Positions 22,254 through 32,977 of a stretch of DNA of 64,000 bases are shown piece by piece. A program made the translations under genes and the position numbers. How positions within the stretch are numbered: the stretch's first letter is position 1; each line of letters starts with the position of its first letter. The stretch covers positions 32,273,562 through 32,337,561 of the forward strand of contig CM069599.1 in the NCBI GenBank assembly GCA_035771175.1, in the 5' to 3' direction. Source of the stretch: Paratinospora sagittata (taxonomy: Eukaryota; Streptophyta; Magnoliopsida; Ranunculales; Menispermaceae). The notes under the pieces were generated by a model. The model saw only the letters and a list, made by a program, of their open reading frames with translations, was not told where the DNA came from and made no database searches.

Positions 22254-24401
22254 CTAATATGTTGGAGGAGGCGGTGATTTGTACTCATAAGAAGGCAAAG
22301 AGGATTTTGATGGTGGAGGCGGTGACTTATACTCATATGATGGAGGAGGTGGTGATTTGTACTCATAGGTAGGCAAAGAGGATTTTGATGGCGGTGGTGG
22401 TGATTTATATTCATATGATGGGGAAGGTGGTGATTTGTACTCATAAGAAGGTAAGGTGGATTTTGATGGTGGAGGTGGTGATTTATACTCATAAGAAGGA
22501 TAAGGGATTTTTGTTGGTGGAGGGGGTGATTTGTACTCATAGGAAGGTGAAGGAGATTTGGATAGGGGAGGTGGTGATTTATACCCGTAGGAAGGCAAAG
22601 GGGATTTTGATGGTGGAGGGAGTGATTTGTACTCGTAGGAAGGTGAAGGAGATTTGGATGGGGGTGGTGGTGATTTGTACTCATATGATGGTGGAGGTAG
22701 TGATTTATATTCGTAGGAAGGCAAAGGGGATTTTGTTGGGGGTGGTGGTGATTTGTATTCATATGATGGGGGAGGCGGTGACTTATAGTCATAAGAAGGT
22801 GAAGGAGACTTTGATGGTGGAGATGGTGATTTGTATTCATAGGATGGTGAAGGAGATTTTGGTGGTGGAGGCGGTGATTTATACTCGTATGATGGGGGAA
22901 GTGGTGATTTGTACTCATAAGAAGGCGATGGTGATGTTGATGGTGGTGGTGGTGATTTGTACTTGTATGATGGAGAAGGTGGTGATTTATCTTCGTACGA
23001 AGGTGAAGGGGATTTTGATGGCGGCGGTGGTGATTTGTATTCGTAAGAAGGTGAAGGGGATTTTGATGGTGGAGGCAGTGATTTGTATTCATATGATGGG
23101 GGAGGTGGTGATTTGTACTCATAAGAAGGTGAAGGGGATTTTGATGGGGGTGGTGGTGATTTGTATTCATAAGAAGGTGAAGGGGATTTTGATGGTGGAG
23201 GTGGTGATTTGTACTTGTATGACGGGGGAGGTGGTGATTTGTACTCGTAAGAAGGTGAAGGGGATTTTGATGGTGGAGGCGGTGATTTGTACTCATATGA
23301 TGAAGGCGGTGATTTATACTCGTAGGAAGGTGAAGGGGATTTTGATGGTGGAGGAGGTGATTTGTATTCATAGGACAGTGAAGGGAATTTTGATGGTGGA
23401 GGTGATGACTTATACTCATAGGAAGGTGAAGGGGATTTTGATGGGGGTGGTGGTGATTTATATACATCTGATGGGGGAGGTTTTTTATAGTCGTAAGAAG
23501 GTGAAGGGGATTTTTCTGGTGGAGGGGGTGATTTGTATTCATAGGAAGGTGAAGGGGATTTTGATGGTGGAGGTGGTGATTTGTATTTGTATGATGGGGA
23601 AGGTGGTGATTTATACTCATAGGAAGGCAAATGAGTTATTGATGGTGGAGGCGGTGATTTGTAGACATATGACGACGGCGGTGGTGATTTGTATTCATAG
23701 GATAGTGAAGGGGATTTTAATGGTCGAGGCTGTGATTTGGATTCATATGATGGGGGTGGTGGTGATTTATACTCGTATGATGGGGGAGGTGATGATTTAT
23801 ATGCATAAGAAGGCGAAGGGGATTTTGATGGGGGTAGTGGTGATTTATACTCATATAATGGCGGAGGTGGTGATTTGTACTTATATTTAGGCGAAGGAGA
23901 TTTTGATGGTGGAGGTGGTGACTTGTATTCATACTTAGGCGATGGTGATTCTGATGGAGAAGGAGATGATTCATATTCATACAATGGGGAGGTTGGTCTT
24001 GATGGGAGTGGTGGTGCTTTATAATAGTAAGGGAGGGGTGATTCTGAGGGGTAGGGGTAAGAAGGATGAGATAATTCTAATGGTGGAGATGGTGATTTGT
24101 AATAGTAGGTAAAAGGCGATGACTTGTAATAGTGAGGAGTGGGAAGAGGTGATTCTGACACTGGTGGTTGCGTGGATTCTGCTGATGGCGATAACAAATG
24201 TGGAAACAAGTTAAGAGGGAGATCGGGAGGTGGTATTGATGACTCTTTGCCATGAGATGGTGGTGGTGGTGTTGATGGTGGAGGCGGAGAATTGTAGATG
24301 TAAGGCTCATAGGCTACAACTACTTCAATTGCTAGAAGGCAAAACAACAAAACATGAATGGCATGGGGCCAATTGCCCCCTGCACCGTTTAGAGCTTCCA
24401 T
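22254..24401 (-). CDS. Extensin-like hydroxyproline-rich glycoprotein, 715 aa
   Basis: A single exon runs from the ATG at 24401 to the TAG at 22254-22256. Residues 1-30 form a signal peptide (HAIHVLLFCLLAIEVVVA, cleavage likely before YEPYIY). Residues 31-150 are a Pro/Ser/Tyr-rich leader with PHYYKSSP and YYYKSPSPP. From about 165 to the end, SYEYKSPPPPS and KSPSPSYEYK repeats alternate. SPPPP is the extensin motif, hydroxylated and arabinosylated in the family, and YxYK (YEYK, YKYK, YVYK) is the site of peroxidase-made isodityrosine cross-links. The product should be secreted and locked into the cell wall. TATA at 24466-24475 implies a leader of about 35 bases. It is the longest intact member of the cluster, ending SPPPPTY. 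Confidence 0.93.
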   Translation of the reverse strand: MEALNGAGGNWPHAIHVLLFCLLAIEVVVAYEPYIYNSPPPPSTPPPPSHGKESSIPPPDLPLNLFPHLLSPSAESTQPPVSESPLPTPHYYKSSPFTYYYKSPSPPLELSHPSYPYPSESPLPYYYKAPPLPSRPTSPLYEYESSPSPSESPSPKYEYKSPPPPSKSPSPKYKYKSPPPPLYEYKSPLPPSKSPSPSYAYKSSPPPSYEYKSPPPPSYESKSQPRPLKSPSLSYEYKSPPPSSYVYKSPPPPSITHLPSYEYKSPPSPSYKYKSPPPPSKSPSPSYEYKSPPPPEKSPSPSYDYKKPPPSDVYKSPPPPSKSPSPSYEYKSSPPPSKFPSLSYEYKSPPPPSKSPSPSYEYKSPPSSYEYKSPPPPSKSPSPSYEYKSPPPPSYKYKSPPPPSKSPSPSYEYKSPPPPSKSPSPSYEYKSPPPPSYEYKSLPPPSKSPSPSYEYKSPPPPSKSPSPSYEDKSPPSPSYKYKSPPPPSTSPSPSYEYKSPLPPSYEYKSPPPPPKSPSPSYEYKSPSPPSKSPSPSYDYKSPPPPSYEYKSPPPPTKSPLPSYEYKSLPPPSYEYKSPPPPSKSPSPSYEYKSLPPPSKSPLPSYGYKSPPPLSKSPSPSYEYKSPPPPTKIPYPSYEYKSPPPPSKSTLPSYEYKSPPSPSYEYKSPPPPSKSSLPTYEYKSPPPPSYEYKSPPPPSKSSLPSYEYKSPPPPTY

Positions 24402-24465
24402 ATTCCCTAATGCTCAAAACCTGAAATTGCTTTGAAGTTGTGTCTTGGATTGTTTGGTGAAGGCT

Positions 24466-24475
24466 CCTTATATAG
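24466..24475 (-). promoter_or_regulatory. TATA box of the 24401 extensin
   Basis: Minus-strand CTATATAAGG lies about 65 bases upstream of the ATG. It is the same word at the same position as at 28366-28375 and 32968-32977. Confidence 0.8.
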
Positions 24476-24479
24476 CGAA

Positions 24480-26107
24480 CTTGAAGCACTCTTTTTTGTA
24501 TTGTTATTGGAAGTATAAGTAAACAATGTGGTGTCCCACTAACTTGCAGTTTCTGTTCATGGTGAGCCATCAACATGTATAGCCGATGAAGGATTTTCTT
24601 ATATTTTAATTGCATTGGCTTTATAAGCTTTGTCGGTTGCATGAACTATTCTTTTGCTAGTTGATTTTGTCACGTTTTGGTGTATCAATAGTATTGGGAC
24701 ACCATGACGTATAAACTTGTCCATCAACATGAATGAATAATTTCAAGCTATTTCATATGATTATTTTAGTTTGACCTGTTTTATGTATCTGGTCTAGAGA
24801 AAGGTTATAGAAAACCGATTTTGTGGGGATAAATAATTTTTGTGAGTTAATTTTGTGACCTGTTATATATATATATATGTTTGAGATCATGGGTATCGGG
24901 GAACCCACTCCCCACTAATTTTATGGGGCCAAATATAATCCAATAGTATCAGTGACGAACAAATAGTGAGAGATATATACTCGAACTTGAGACATTTTCT
25001 TAAAGCAAATTTTAGGTACTTTGCACCTAACCCCTTTCTCATCCCTTTGATGGTTTATACTACTTTAATTATTAAAAAACATTTATATATATGTAACCTA
25101 AAATTATGTTATTATAGATAATAATTATTATTATTAAAATATTTAACATTACTAACAGAAATCAATATTAAAATGATATAAGTAACCTAAAATAACTAAT
25201 ATTATTAAAAAAATTTGTTATCTAATTATACATATTTTGTAATTATATTTATTTTTATCTTAATCATTATTAGATTTATAAATTTAATACTATTAAAATT
25301 TAAGAAAATCTTATCATATTTTCAGCCGCAACCAAACTTACGAACATAATGTAGAACTACACATAATAATATAATATTTTCAAGAAATTTGTTTAAAATT
25401 TTTATTTGCAACCAAACATAGTAATATCACAGTACCACTTTCTGATTTCCTTCAATCACTTTTGCAATCTTTGATTCTTATTCTCATCCTCAAAATTTTG
25501 TATACCAAACGCCTGCACTTGAATATTTAAGTCCCTTGGATTAATATGGAGCTCTTTGAAGTTACTTTAATTTGATTAAAGGCATTTGAGAGTTTATAAG
25601 TTATGTGATCCTATTTAATAATTGCAAGCAGTCATTGAAATAACATCTTTTGCTACGCTGTGGTACGTTTGGTTGGAAGGGAATAGGAGCATTTGAAGGG
25701 GTTGAAAAAGACATTTTCGGGCTTTGGGACGAGATTAAATGGTTGGCCTGATGAAACCGCAGGGTACACTACTTCTGATTAGAGTAGGAATTGGGCGACG
25801 TGTATTTAGGTTGTCTTTGGTACTCTTTTTACTTTCTTTGATTATTAATATACAGTTTTCTCGTTTCTTCTCAAAGAAAAATAATTCCCTACATAGGATA
25901 ATAATTTTTATTATTATTAATATATAATTTCCACGAAAATGATAAATAGATGTAAGTAAAGATCATTTTATTTCGTTTTAAAACTTTTAAAAGGTTATGA
26001 CTTAAACAAAAAGTGCATTAGACGGTGATTTCCTTCTTTATTTTCCTTTTGGGTATATTTTGATTGTTGAAAAGAACAGAAAATGAACGCTAGGTATGGT
26101 GGAAAGG
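24480..26107. other. Extensin promoter and AT-rich spacer
   Basis: 24480-24800 is the shared promoter paralogue. At 24860-25050 there is a TA run followed by a SINE-like stretch on the minus strand (ACTCGAACTTGAGAC, as a reversed B box). The rest is AT-rich spacer related to 28800-30050 in the next unit. No gene. Confidence 0.5.
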
Positions 26108-26121
26108 CTTTGAGGGCCATT

Positions 26122-26392
26122 TGTTTGTTTGTTTGTTTTTTTTTTTTGTGGCGTAGAGACAATATTATATACCCAATATCTCTCCACCTTGTATGCTGGT
26201 ATCCACCCCTTTGGGACGACTAATTCCACACCAACACTGCATCGTTTAGGCCCCTCAACACGTGGCAAGTGTTACTTCCGTTTATTGGAATCTGGGTGAA
26301 TTTGGCTTTTAGCCCGTCTCGAACCCGTGACATCACGACATTTTCACACTCCACCCTGAAGCACAAACCACTGAACCAACGCCTTATTGGCA
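26122..26392 (-). mobile_element. tRNA-derived SINE with 14-bp target duplication
   Basis: CTTTGAGGGCCATT occurs at 26108-26121 and 26393-26406. The insert begins with a poly-T run, so the A-tail points left. Its reverse complement has an A box (GTTGGTTCAGTGGTTTG) and a B box (CACGGGTTCGAGACG) near its 5' end. The equivalent spacer sites in the neighbouring extensin units (about 21690 and 30590) lack it, giving natural empty sites. Confidence 0.9.
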
Positions 26393-26936
26393 CTTTGAGG
26401 GCCATTGGCTCCCGTCTCGGTGTTATGATAATTTTAATTGCATTCATTTACAAATTTTTTCTTTAATATAATCATTGAAACTTGTTTATTAGAAACTAGT
26501 TTTTATTTATCTGTTTTGAGAGGAAAGCTTCAATCAACTTGAACGGCTAACTTAATGAATATGAATCAATTGATTAATGCACAATCAAAGTTGAACACAA
26601 TAACAAAAATAGATCTTGGCAGCATTTTCATGGCTAGATCTTGTTATTACAAGGAAAAATACACACAACTCAAATACTAGGAATCATGACCCCTTTTATT
26701 CATCAAACAAACCCTTCATAAGAAAATAATCACGGGAGAGAGCAGCATAAGTAATTGTCTAGTTTCTTGAGCTTTTGTTATTAGCACTGACTTGCAATAC
26801 TGCAACTACAAGAAAAAAAGGATGTGTAAGTGACAAAAACAGATCATAAATTACTCTCTATACTATCATAAAAAAAAAAATTAAAATAAAGAAAGACTAA
26901 GATCTTACAAAATGATGTAAGAACTAACAATAAGGC

Positions 26937-28300
26937 TTAATATGTTGGAGGAGGTGGGGATTTGTACTCATAGGAAAGTGAAGGGGATTTTGATGACGGA
27001 GGTGGTGATTTATACTCGTCGGAAGGCAAAGGGGATTTTGACGGGGAGGTGGTGATTTATACTTGTAGGAAGGAAAATGGGATTTTGACGGGGGTGGTGG
27101 TGATTTGTACTCGTAGGAAGGTGAAGGGAATTTTGATGGGGGCGGTGGTGATTTGTACTCGTAAGAAGGTGAAGGGGATTTTGATTGGGGTGGTGGTGAT
27201 TTGTACTGATATGATGGGGGAGGTGGTGATTTATACTCATGGGAAGGTGAGGGAGATTTTGATGGTGGAGGCTGTGATTTATACTTGTATAATGGGTTAG
27301 GTGGTGATTTGTACTCGTAAGAAGGTGAAGGGGATTTTGATGGTGGAGGCGGTGATTTGTATTCATAGGAAGGTGATGGGTATTTTGACGGCGGAGGCGG
27401 TGATTTATACTCGTAGAAGATGATGGGGATTTGGATAGTGGAGGAGGTGATTTGTATTCATAAGATGGTGAAGGCAATTTTGACGGCGGAGGCGGTGATT
27501 TATACTCATAGGATGATGATGGGGATTTGGATGGTGGAGGAGGTGATTTGTGTTCATAAGATGGTGAAGGCAATTTTGATGGCGAAGGTGGGGATTTGTA
27601 CTCATATGATGGGGGAGGCGGTGATTTGTACTCATAGGAAGGTGAAGGGGATTTTGATGGTGGAGGGTGATTTGTAGAAATGTGATGGTGGTGGTGGTGA
27701 TTTGTATTCATATGATGAAGGTGGTGGTGATTTATACTTGTATGACGGTGGAGGTGGTGATTTGTATTCATAGGTTGGTGAAGGAGATTTTGATGAGGGT
27801 GGTGGTGACTTGTACTCATATGTAGGCGAATGAGACTTTGACGGTGGAGGTGGTGATATGTATTCATACTTGGGAGTTGGTGTTTCGAACTGAGAGACAA
27901 TTGATTAATATTCGTATGATGGGGAGGCAAGTTTTGATGGGGGTGGCATTGATTTATAATAGTAAGGTCGGGTTGATTCTGAGGGGTAGGAATAAGAAGG
28001 ATGAGATGATTCTAATGGTGGAGATGGTGATTTGTAATAGTGAGGAGTGGGAAGTGGTGATTCTAACACCGGTGGCTGCTGGGATGCTGTTGATGGCAAT
28101 AACAAATGTGGCAACAAGTTAAGAGGGAGATCAGGCAATATCGAAGGTGGTATCGATGACTCTTCGTCATGAGATGGTGGTGGTGGTGAAGAGTATATGT
28201 AAGGCTCATAGGCCACAACTACTTCAATTGCTACAAGGCAAAGCAACAAAACATGAATAACATGGGGCCAATTTCCCCCTGCCCCTTTGAGAGTTCCCAT
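26937..28300 (-). pseudogene. Extensin pseudogene with nonsense and frameshifts
   Basis: The ATG at 28300 gives a normal signal peptide (VIHVLLLCLVAIEVVVA) and the leader YEPYIYSSPPPPS. At about 27905-27907 a TAA replaces the Glu that follows SYEY in the intact 32902 copy. Further frame losses are visible: GGAGGGTGAT instead of GGAGGTGGTGAT near 27665, a short deletion at 27415 (CTCGTAGAAGATG), and one base missing near 27043. The remaining body still encodes SYEYKSPPPPS repeats in pieces, ending in the usual stop at 26937-26939. The TATA box at 28366 is intact, so transcription may persist although the full protein cannot be made. Confidence 0.88.
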
Positions 28301-28365
28301 ATTCCCCAATGCTCAAGATCTTCAAATTTCTTTTAAGTTGTGTCTTGGATTGTTTTAGGGAGGCT

Positions 28366-28375
28366 CCTTATATAG
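28366..28375 (-). promoter_or_regulatory. TATA box of the 28300 extensin pseudogene
   Basis: Minus-strand CTATATAAGG is intact, about 66 bases upstream of the ATG of a gene whose coding region is broken. Confidence 0.75.
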
Positions 28376-28756
28376 CAAACTTGAAGAACTCTTTTAGTAT
28401 TGTTCTTGGAAGCATAAGTAACAATGTGGTGTCCCACTAACTTGCAGGTGAAGTTCATGGTGAGCCGTCAACATGAAGGTTTCTTTTAGTATAGCCAATG
28501 AAGGATTTTTTTTTATATTTTAATTGCATTGGCTATATAAGCTTTGTGGGTTGGATGAAGTATTATTTTGCTGGTTGATTTGCCATGTTTTGGTGTATGA
28601 ATAGTAGTGGGACACCATGACGTATAAACTTGTATGAATAATTTATAGTATGAGTATTTTAGTTGGACCTGTTTTATGTGTGTGGTCTAGAGAAAAGTTT
28701 TAGAAAACTGATTTTGTGGGGATAAATAATTTTTGTGAGTTAATTTTTGTTTTAAG

Positions 28757-28760
<4 letters not shown>

Positions 28761-28794
<34 letters not shown>

Positions 28795-30050
28795 AAATAA
28801 TATAATTAACATGAAAAGTAATTTGATATTATTAATTTTTTCTTAAAAAAATTTAAAAAACAATTTAATATTATTAAGTAATACTTTAATAATAATTAGA
28901 CTTTATTATTATTATTATTAATAAATTATTAAAATTATTTTATTAATAATGATGATTATTGTTAGAATGAGAGGATAATCTGTTGCATAAGGCTCTCACA
29001 TATGTGTGGTCCTGGGGAAGGGTCAGACCACTTTTGAGTATATTGGATGCAACCAAATCTAAAAGGTAAGAGGATGATTATTATTAAAATAATTAACATT
29101 ATTAAAAAAGTTATTATTAAATATTTTAACTAAATTAAATAAATTAATACTATTAATCTATTATTATTAACATAATAAGTAATTTATTATTATTAATTTT
29201 TTTAATAATATTATTAAATATTTTGATGCTGCTTTAATAATAAGTTTTAAAAACTTATTAGTAATAATAATTTAATTTTATTAAAAACATTTATATATAT
29301 AACCTGAAATTATGTTATTATTGATAATAGTTATTATTAGTAAAATATTTATCATTATAGTATTGAAATAATATAATTAACATGAAAACTATTTTAATAT
29401 TATTATTATTTTTAAAAAATAATATTACTTAATAATTTAATAATTAAATATTATTAAAAATTTCTATTATTGAATATTTTAATAATATTAAAAATATAAT
29501 TAACTTGGAAAGTAATTTAATATTTCTAGGTTATTTTATAGTCACTTATATATAATTTATTAGATGTAATAATTTCATATTATCTACTTTTAGGTTATTT
29601 TCTTAATCATTTTATTTTTTTTATTAGATTTATACATTTAATATAATTAAAATTTAAGAAAATCATATCAGATTTTCATTCGCAATCAAACATTATTACA
29701 TGATGTGCAACTAAACACAATAATATAATATTTTCAGAAAAGTTGTTTGATATTCTTATTCGTAACTAAACATAGTAATGACATTCTCACTCTGATTTTC
29801 TTTAATCACTTTTGTAATAATTTGATACTTATTTCTATCCTCAATTCTTAGATATCAAAGACTCACTATAAAGTGTACTCGGACTCCTAAGCCCCTTAAA
29901 TCAACATGGAGTTGTCCTACTAGCTTCAAGAGTATCTAAGGGACTCAAGCATTCAAGTAAACCTCCCCAAAGTCATCAAAGCATGTTCCATACCTTAAGA
30001 GATTATAAGTTATATGATCCTATTTAATGATTTTAATAAAATAGTTTTTA
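28761..30050. repeat. AT-rich expanded spacer with TA microsatellite
   Basis: A (TA)n tract of over 30 bases at about 28759-28794 leads into some 900 bases of TTA/TAA-rich sequence up to about 29680. Words such as ATTATTAATA recur without fixed period. An Au SINE tail interrupts it at 28975-29065. The region corresponds to a shorter AT-rich stretch at 25060-25340 in the previous unit. Confidence 0.7.
28975..29065 (-). mobile_element. Au SINE 3' fragment
   Basis: The reverse complement reads GGTTGCATCCAATATACTC, then GTGGTCTGACCCTTCCCCAG and GACCACACATATGTGAGAGC, the Au-family body. The tRNA-like head is absent. It sits in otherwise pure TTA-rich spacer, where its GC content stands out. Confidence 0.7.
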
Positions 30051-30633
30051 GATCTTGAAAAGACAGCTCTACCAAACACATTTTCAAGAAATCTTAAATT
30101 TAAAAACAAAAAAACTATTTTTAAATCTCATACCAAACATGCCCTTAGGTTTTCTCGGGTCTTTGACTTCTGTTTTCAATGTTGTCTTTTGTCGATCTTG
30201 AGCACCACTGATACTCTTTTCCCTGTTTTGGATACTTTCTTTTATTATTAATATATAGTTCTCTTGTTTCTTCTCAAAGAATAATAATTTCATACTTAGG
30301 ATAATAATTTTTTTATTATTAATATATAATTTCAACAAAAATGATAAATATATGTAAGTAAAGTACATTTTATTCTGTTTTAAAACTTTTAAAAAGTTAA
30401 AACTTAAACAAAAAGTGCATTGGATAGTAAATTGGCTACACATAATTCAGACTTCTTTAATTTGCTTTTTTATTTTCATTTTGTTATTAATTTTCTTTTT
30501 GCTATAGTTTGATTGTTGCAAAGAACAAACAATGAACGTATATCGGTACTGTGTTATTGTTTGTTTCTAGGTATAGTGGAAAGGCTTTGAAGGCCATTTG
30601 ATCCATTCTCTTTAATCCAATAATTTTAATTGC

Positions 30634-30864
30634 CTTACCCAACATTAGGTTGGGTGATTGGTGAAGTTGAAGGGCATAAGTTGCATATCCCAACATTACC
30701 CAATATTAGGTTGGATATGCAACATTAGTTGCATTACCTGAGTTTGAGCCTCCCTACACATACAATGACATCCTTAGGTGTTTGTGGTCGTGATTCAGGG
30801 GGCTAGTCGGGGTTGGCCCCGGCAATACTCCTGACTAGAAAAAAAAAATAAAAATAAAAATAAA
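30634..30864 (+). mobile_element. SINE insertion in the third unit's spacer
   Basis: A 231-base insert lies between AATTGC (30628-30633) and AATTGC (30865-30870). It ends in an A-rich tail of AAAAATAAAAATAAAAA type. A B-box-like CCTGAGTTTGAGCCTCC is present, with TTGGTTGG-containing words duplicated near the head. The paralogous sites at about 21735 and 26435 read straight through (TTTTAATTGCATTCATTTAC), so the insertion followed the unit duplication. Confidence 0.85.
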
Positions 30865-31240
30865 AATTGCATTCATTTACAAAATATCCTCTTTAATATA
30901 GTCATTGAAACTTGTTTATTGGAAACTCGTTTTTATTTATGTCAATCTATTTTGAGAGAAAGCTTCAATCAATTTGAACAACTAACTTACTGAATATGAA
31001 TCAATTCATTAGTACACAATCAAAGTTGAACACAATAACAAAAATAGATCTTGGCAGCATTTTCATGGCTAGATCTTGTTATTACAAGGAAAAATACAAT
31101 GCACAATACACACAACTCAAATACTAGGCATCATCACTCTTTTTCTTCATCAAACAAACCCTTCATAAGAAAATAATCATAGGAGAGAGCAACATAAGCA
31201 GTTCTCTATTCTCTTGTGCTTTTGTTATTCGCACCAAGGC

Positions 31241-32902
31241 TTAATATGCTGGAGGAGGTGGTGATATGTACTCATAGGAAGGTAAAGGAGATTTTACTGG
31301 TGGGGGTGGTGATTTGTATTCGTATGATGGAGACGGTGGTGATTTATACTCATAGGAAGGTGGAGGGGGTGATTTATACTCATAGGAAGGTGATGGGGAT
31401 TTTGATGGAGGTGATTTGTATTCATAAGATGGTGATGGCAATTTTGATGGTGGAGGTGGGGATTTGTACTCATATGATGGGGAAGGTGGTGATTTATACT
31501 CATAGGAAGGTGGAGGGGGTGATTTATATTCATAGGAAGGTGAAGGGGATTTTGATGGTGAAGGCGGTGATTTGTAGAAATATGATGGTGGTGGTGGTGA
31601 TTTGTATTCATAAGAAGGTGAAGGGGATTTTATTGGTGGGGGTGGTGATTTGTATTCATATGATGGAGGTGGTGGTGATTTATACTCATAGGAAGGTGAT
31701 GGGGATTTTGATGGAGGTGATTTGTATTCATAAGATGGTGATGGCAATTTTGATGGTGGAGGTGGGGATTTGTACTCATATGATGGGGGAGGTGGTGATT
31801 TATACTCATAGGAAGGTGGAGGGGGTGATTTATATTCATAGGAAGGTGAAGGGGATTTTGATGGTGAAGGCGGTGATTTGTAGAAATATGATGGTGGTGG
31901 TGGTGATTTGTATTCATAAGAAGGTGAAGGGGATTTTATTGGTGGGGGTGGTGATTTGTATTCATATGATGGAGGTGGTGGTGATTTATACTCATAGGAA
32001 GGTGATGGGGATTTTGATGGAGGTGATTTGTATTCATAAGATGGTGATGGCAATTTTGATGGTGGAGGTGGGGATTTGTACTCATATGATGGGGGAGGTG
32101 GTGATTTATACTCATAGGAAGGTGGAGGGGGTGATTTATATTCATAGGAAGGTGAAGGGGATTTTGGTGATTTGTAGAAATATGATGGTGGTGGTGGTGA
32201 TTTGTATTCATACGAAGGTGAAGGGGATTTTACTGGTGGGGGTGGTGATTTGTATTCATATGATGGAGGTGGTGGTGATTTATACTTGTATGACAGTAGA
32301 GGTGGTGATTTGTATTCATAGGTAGGTGAAGGAGATTTTGATGGGGGTGGTGGTGATTTGTACTCATAAGTAGGCGAAGGAGACTTTGACGGTGGAGGTG
32401 GTGATATGTATTCATACTTGGGAGATGGTGTTTCGGACGGAGAGGCAGTTGATTCATATTCGTATGATGGGGAGGCAACTTTTGATGGGGGTGGCGGTGA
32501 TTTATAATAGTAAGGTCCGGTTGATTCTGAGGGGTAGGAATAAGAAGGATGAGATGATTCCAATGGTGGAGATGGTGATTTGTAATAGTAGTTTAAAGGC
32601 GGCAACTTGTAATAGTGAGGAGTGGGAAGAGGTGATTCTGACATCGATGCCTGTGGGGATTCTGAGGATGACGATAACAAATGTGGCAACAAGTTAAGAG
32701 GGAGATCGGGCAATATCGAAGGTGGTATTGACGACTCTTTGCCATAAGATGGTGGTGGTGGTGGCCACAGTGCTGAAGGTGGTGGTGGAGAAGTGTAGAT
32801 GTAAGGCTCATAGCCCACAACTACTTCAGTTGCTACAAGGCAAAGCAACATAACATGAATAACATGTGGCCAATTGCCCCCTGCACCATTTAGAGTCCCC
32901 AT
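31241..32902 (-). CDS. Extensin-like hydroxyproline-rich glycoprotein, 553 aa
   Basis: A single exon runs from the ATG at 32902 to the TAA at 31241-31243. I chose MGTLNGAGG because the in-frame codon three residues upstream is TTG. A signal peptide (VIHVMLLCLVATEVVVG) is followed by YEPYIYTSPPPPS and a Ser/Pro/Tyr leader to about residue 165. After that come SYEYKSPPPPS, SYFYKSPPSPS and SKLPSPSYEYK repeats. SPPPP and YxYK are the glycosylation and Tyr cross-link motifs of cell-wall extensins. The C-terminal half is built from near-identical 306-base modules, so protein length probably varies between individuals. TATA is at 32968-32977. It is intact, and differs from the 24401 gene by the YFYK motif and the ending ISPPPPAY. 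Confidence 0.93.
   Translation of the reverse strand: MGTLNGAGGNWPHVIHVMLLCLVATEVVVGYEPYIYTSPPPPSALWPPPPPSYGKESSIPPSILPDLPLNLLPHLLSSSSESPQASMSESPLPTPHYYKLPPLNYYYKSPSPPLESSHPSYSYPSESTGPYYYKSPPPPSKVASPSYEYESTASPSETPSPKYEYISPPPPSKSPSPTYEYKSPPPPSKSPSPTYEYKSPPLLSYKYKSPPPPSYEYKSPPPPVKSPSPSYEYKSPPPPSYFYKSPKSPSPSYEYKSPPPPSYEYKSPPPPSYEYKSPPPPSKLPSPSYEYKSPPSKSPSPSYEYKSPPPPSYEYKSPPPPIKSPSPSYEYKSPPPPSYFYKSPPSPSKSPSPSYEYKSPPPPSYEYKSPPPPSYEYKSPPPPSKLPSPSYEYKSPPSKSPSPSYEYKSPPPPSYEYKSPPPPIKSPSPSYEYKSPPPPSYFYKSPPSPSKSPSPSYEYKSPPPPSYEYKSPPSPSYEYKSPPPPSKLPSPSYEYKSPPSKSPSPSYEYKSPPPPSYEYKSPPSPSYEYKSPPPPVKSPLPSYEYISPPPPAY
31310..32230. repeat. Near-identical 306-bp modules inside the extensin gene
   Basis: The block beginning GAAGGTGAAGGGGATTTTA at 31613 recurs at 31919 and, with a short deletion, at about 32215. 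A related block starts near 31307. Two successive units are almost base-identical over the full 306 bases, including silent positions, which indicates recent unequal exchange or slippage. Confidence 0.88.
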
Positions 32903-32967
32903 ATTCCCCAATGCTCAAAAACCTCAAACTACTTTTAAGTTGTGTGTTGGATTGTTTTGGGGAGACT

Positions 32968-32977
32968 CCTTATATAG
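32968..32977 (-). promoter_or_regulatory. TATA box of the 32902 extensin
   Basis: Minus-strand CTATATAAGG, about 66 bases upstream of the chosen ATG. Confidence 0.8.

Noticed and set aside
22223..23620. His/Asn-rich 465-codon frame on the minus strand
   Set aside because: It is the +1 reading of the same extensin repeats (HHLPHHTNTN pattern) and has no start context or family resemblance.
22385..23890. A 501-codon open frame on the plus strand across the extensin gene
   Set aside because: It is the antisense of SYEYKSPPPPS repeats. The 3-base periodicity of Pro, Ser and Lys codons keeps opposite frames open and yields low-complexity Val/Ile/Lys/Met text.
18293..24401. Regularly spaced repeats resembling a CRISPR array
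   Set aside because: They are coding repeats of extensin in a plant genome. Spacing follows codons and there are no unique spacers.
31216..32325. 369-codon plus-strand frame opposite the 32902 extensin
   Set aside because: It is another antisense shadow of the extensin repeats.
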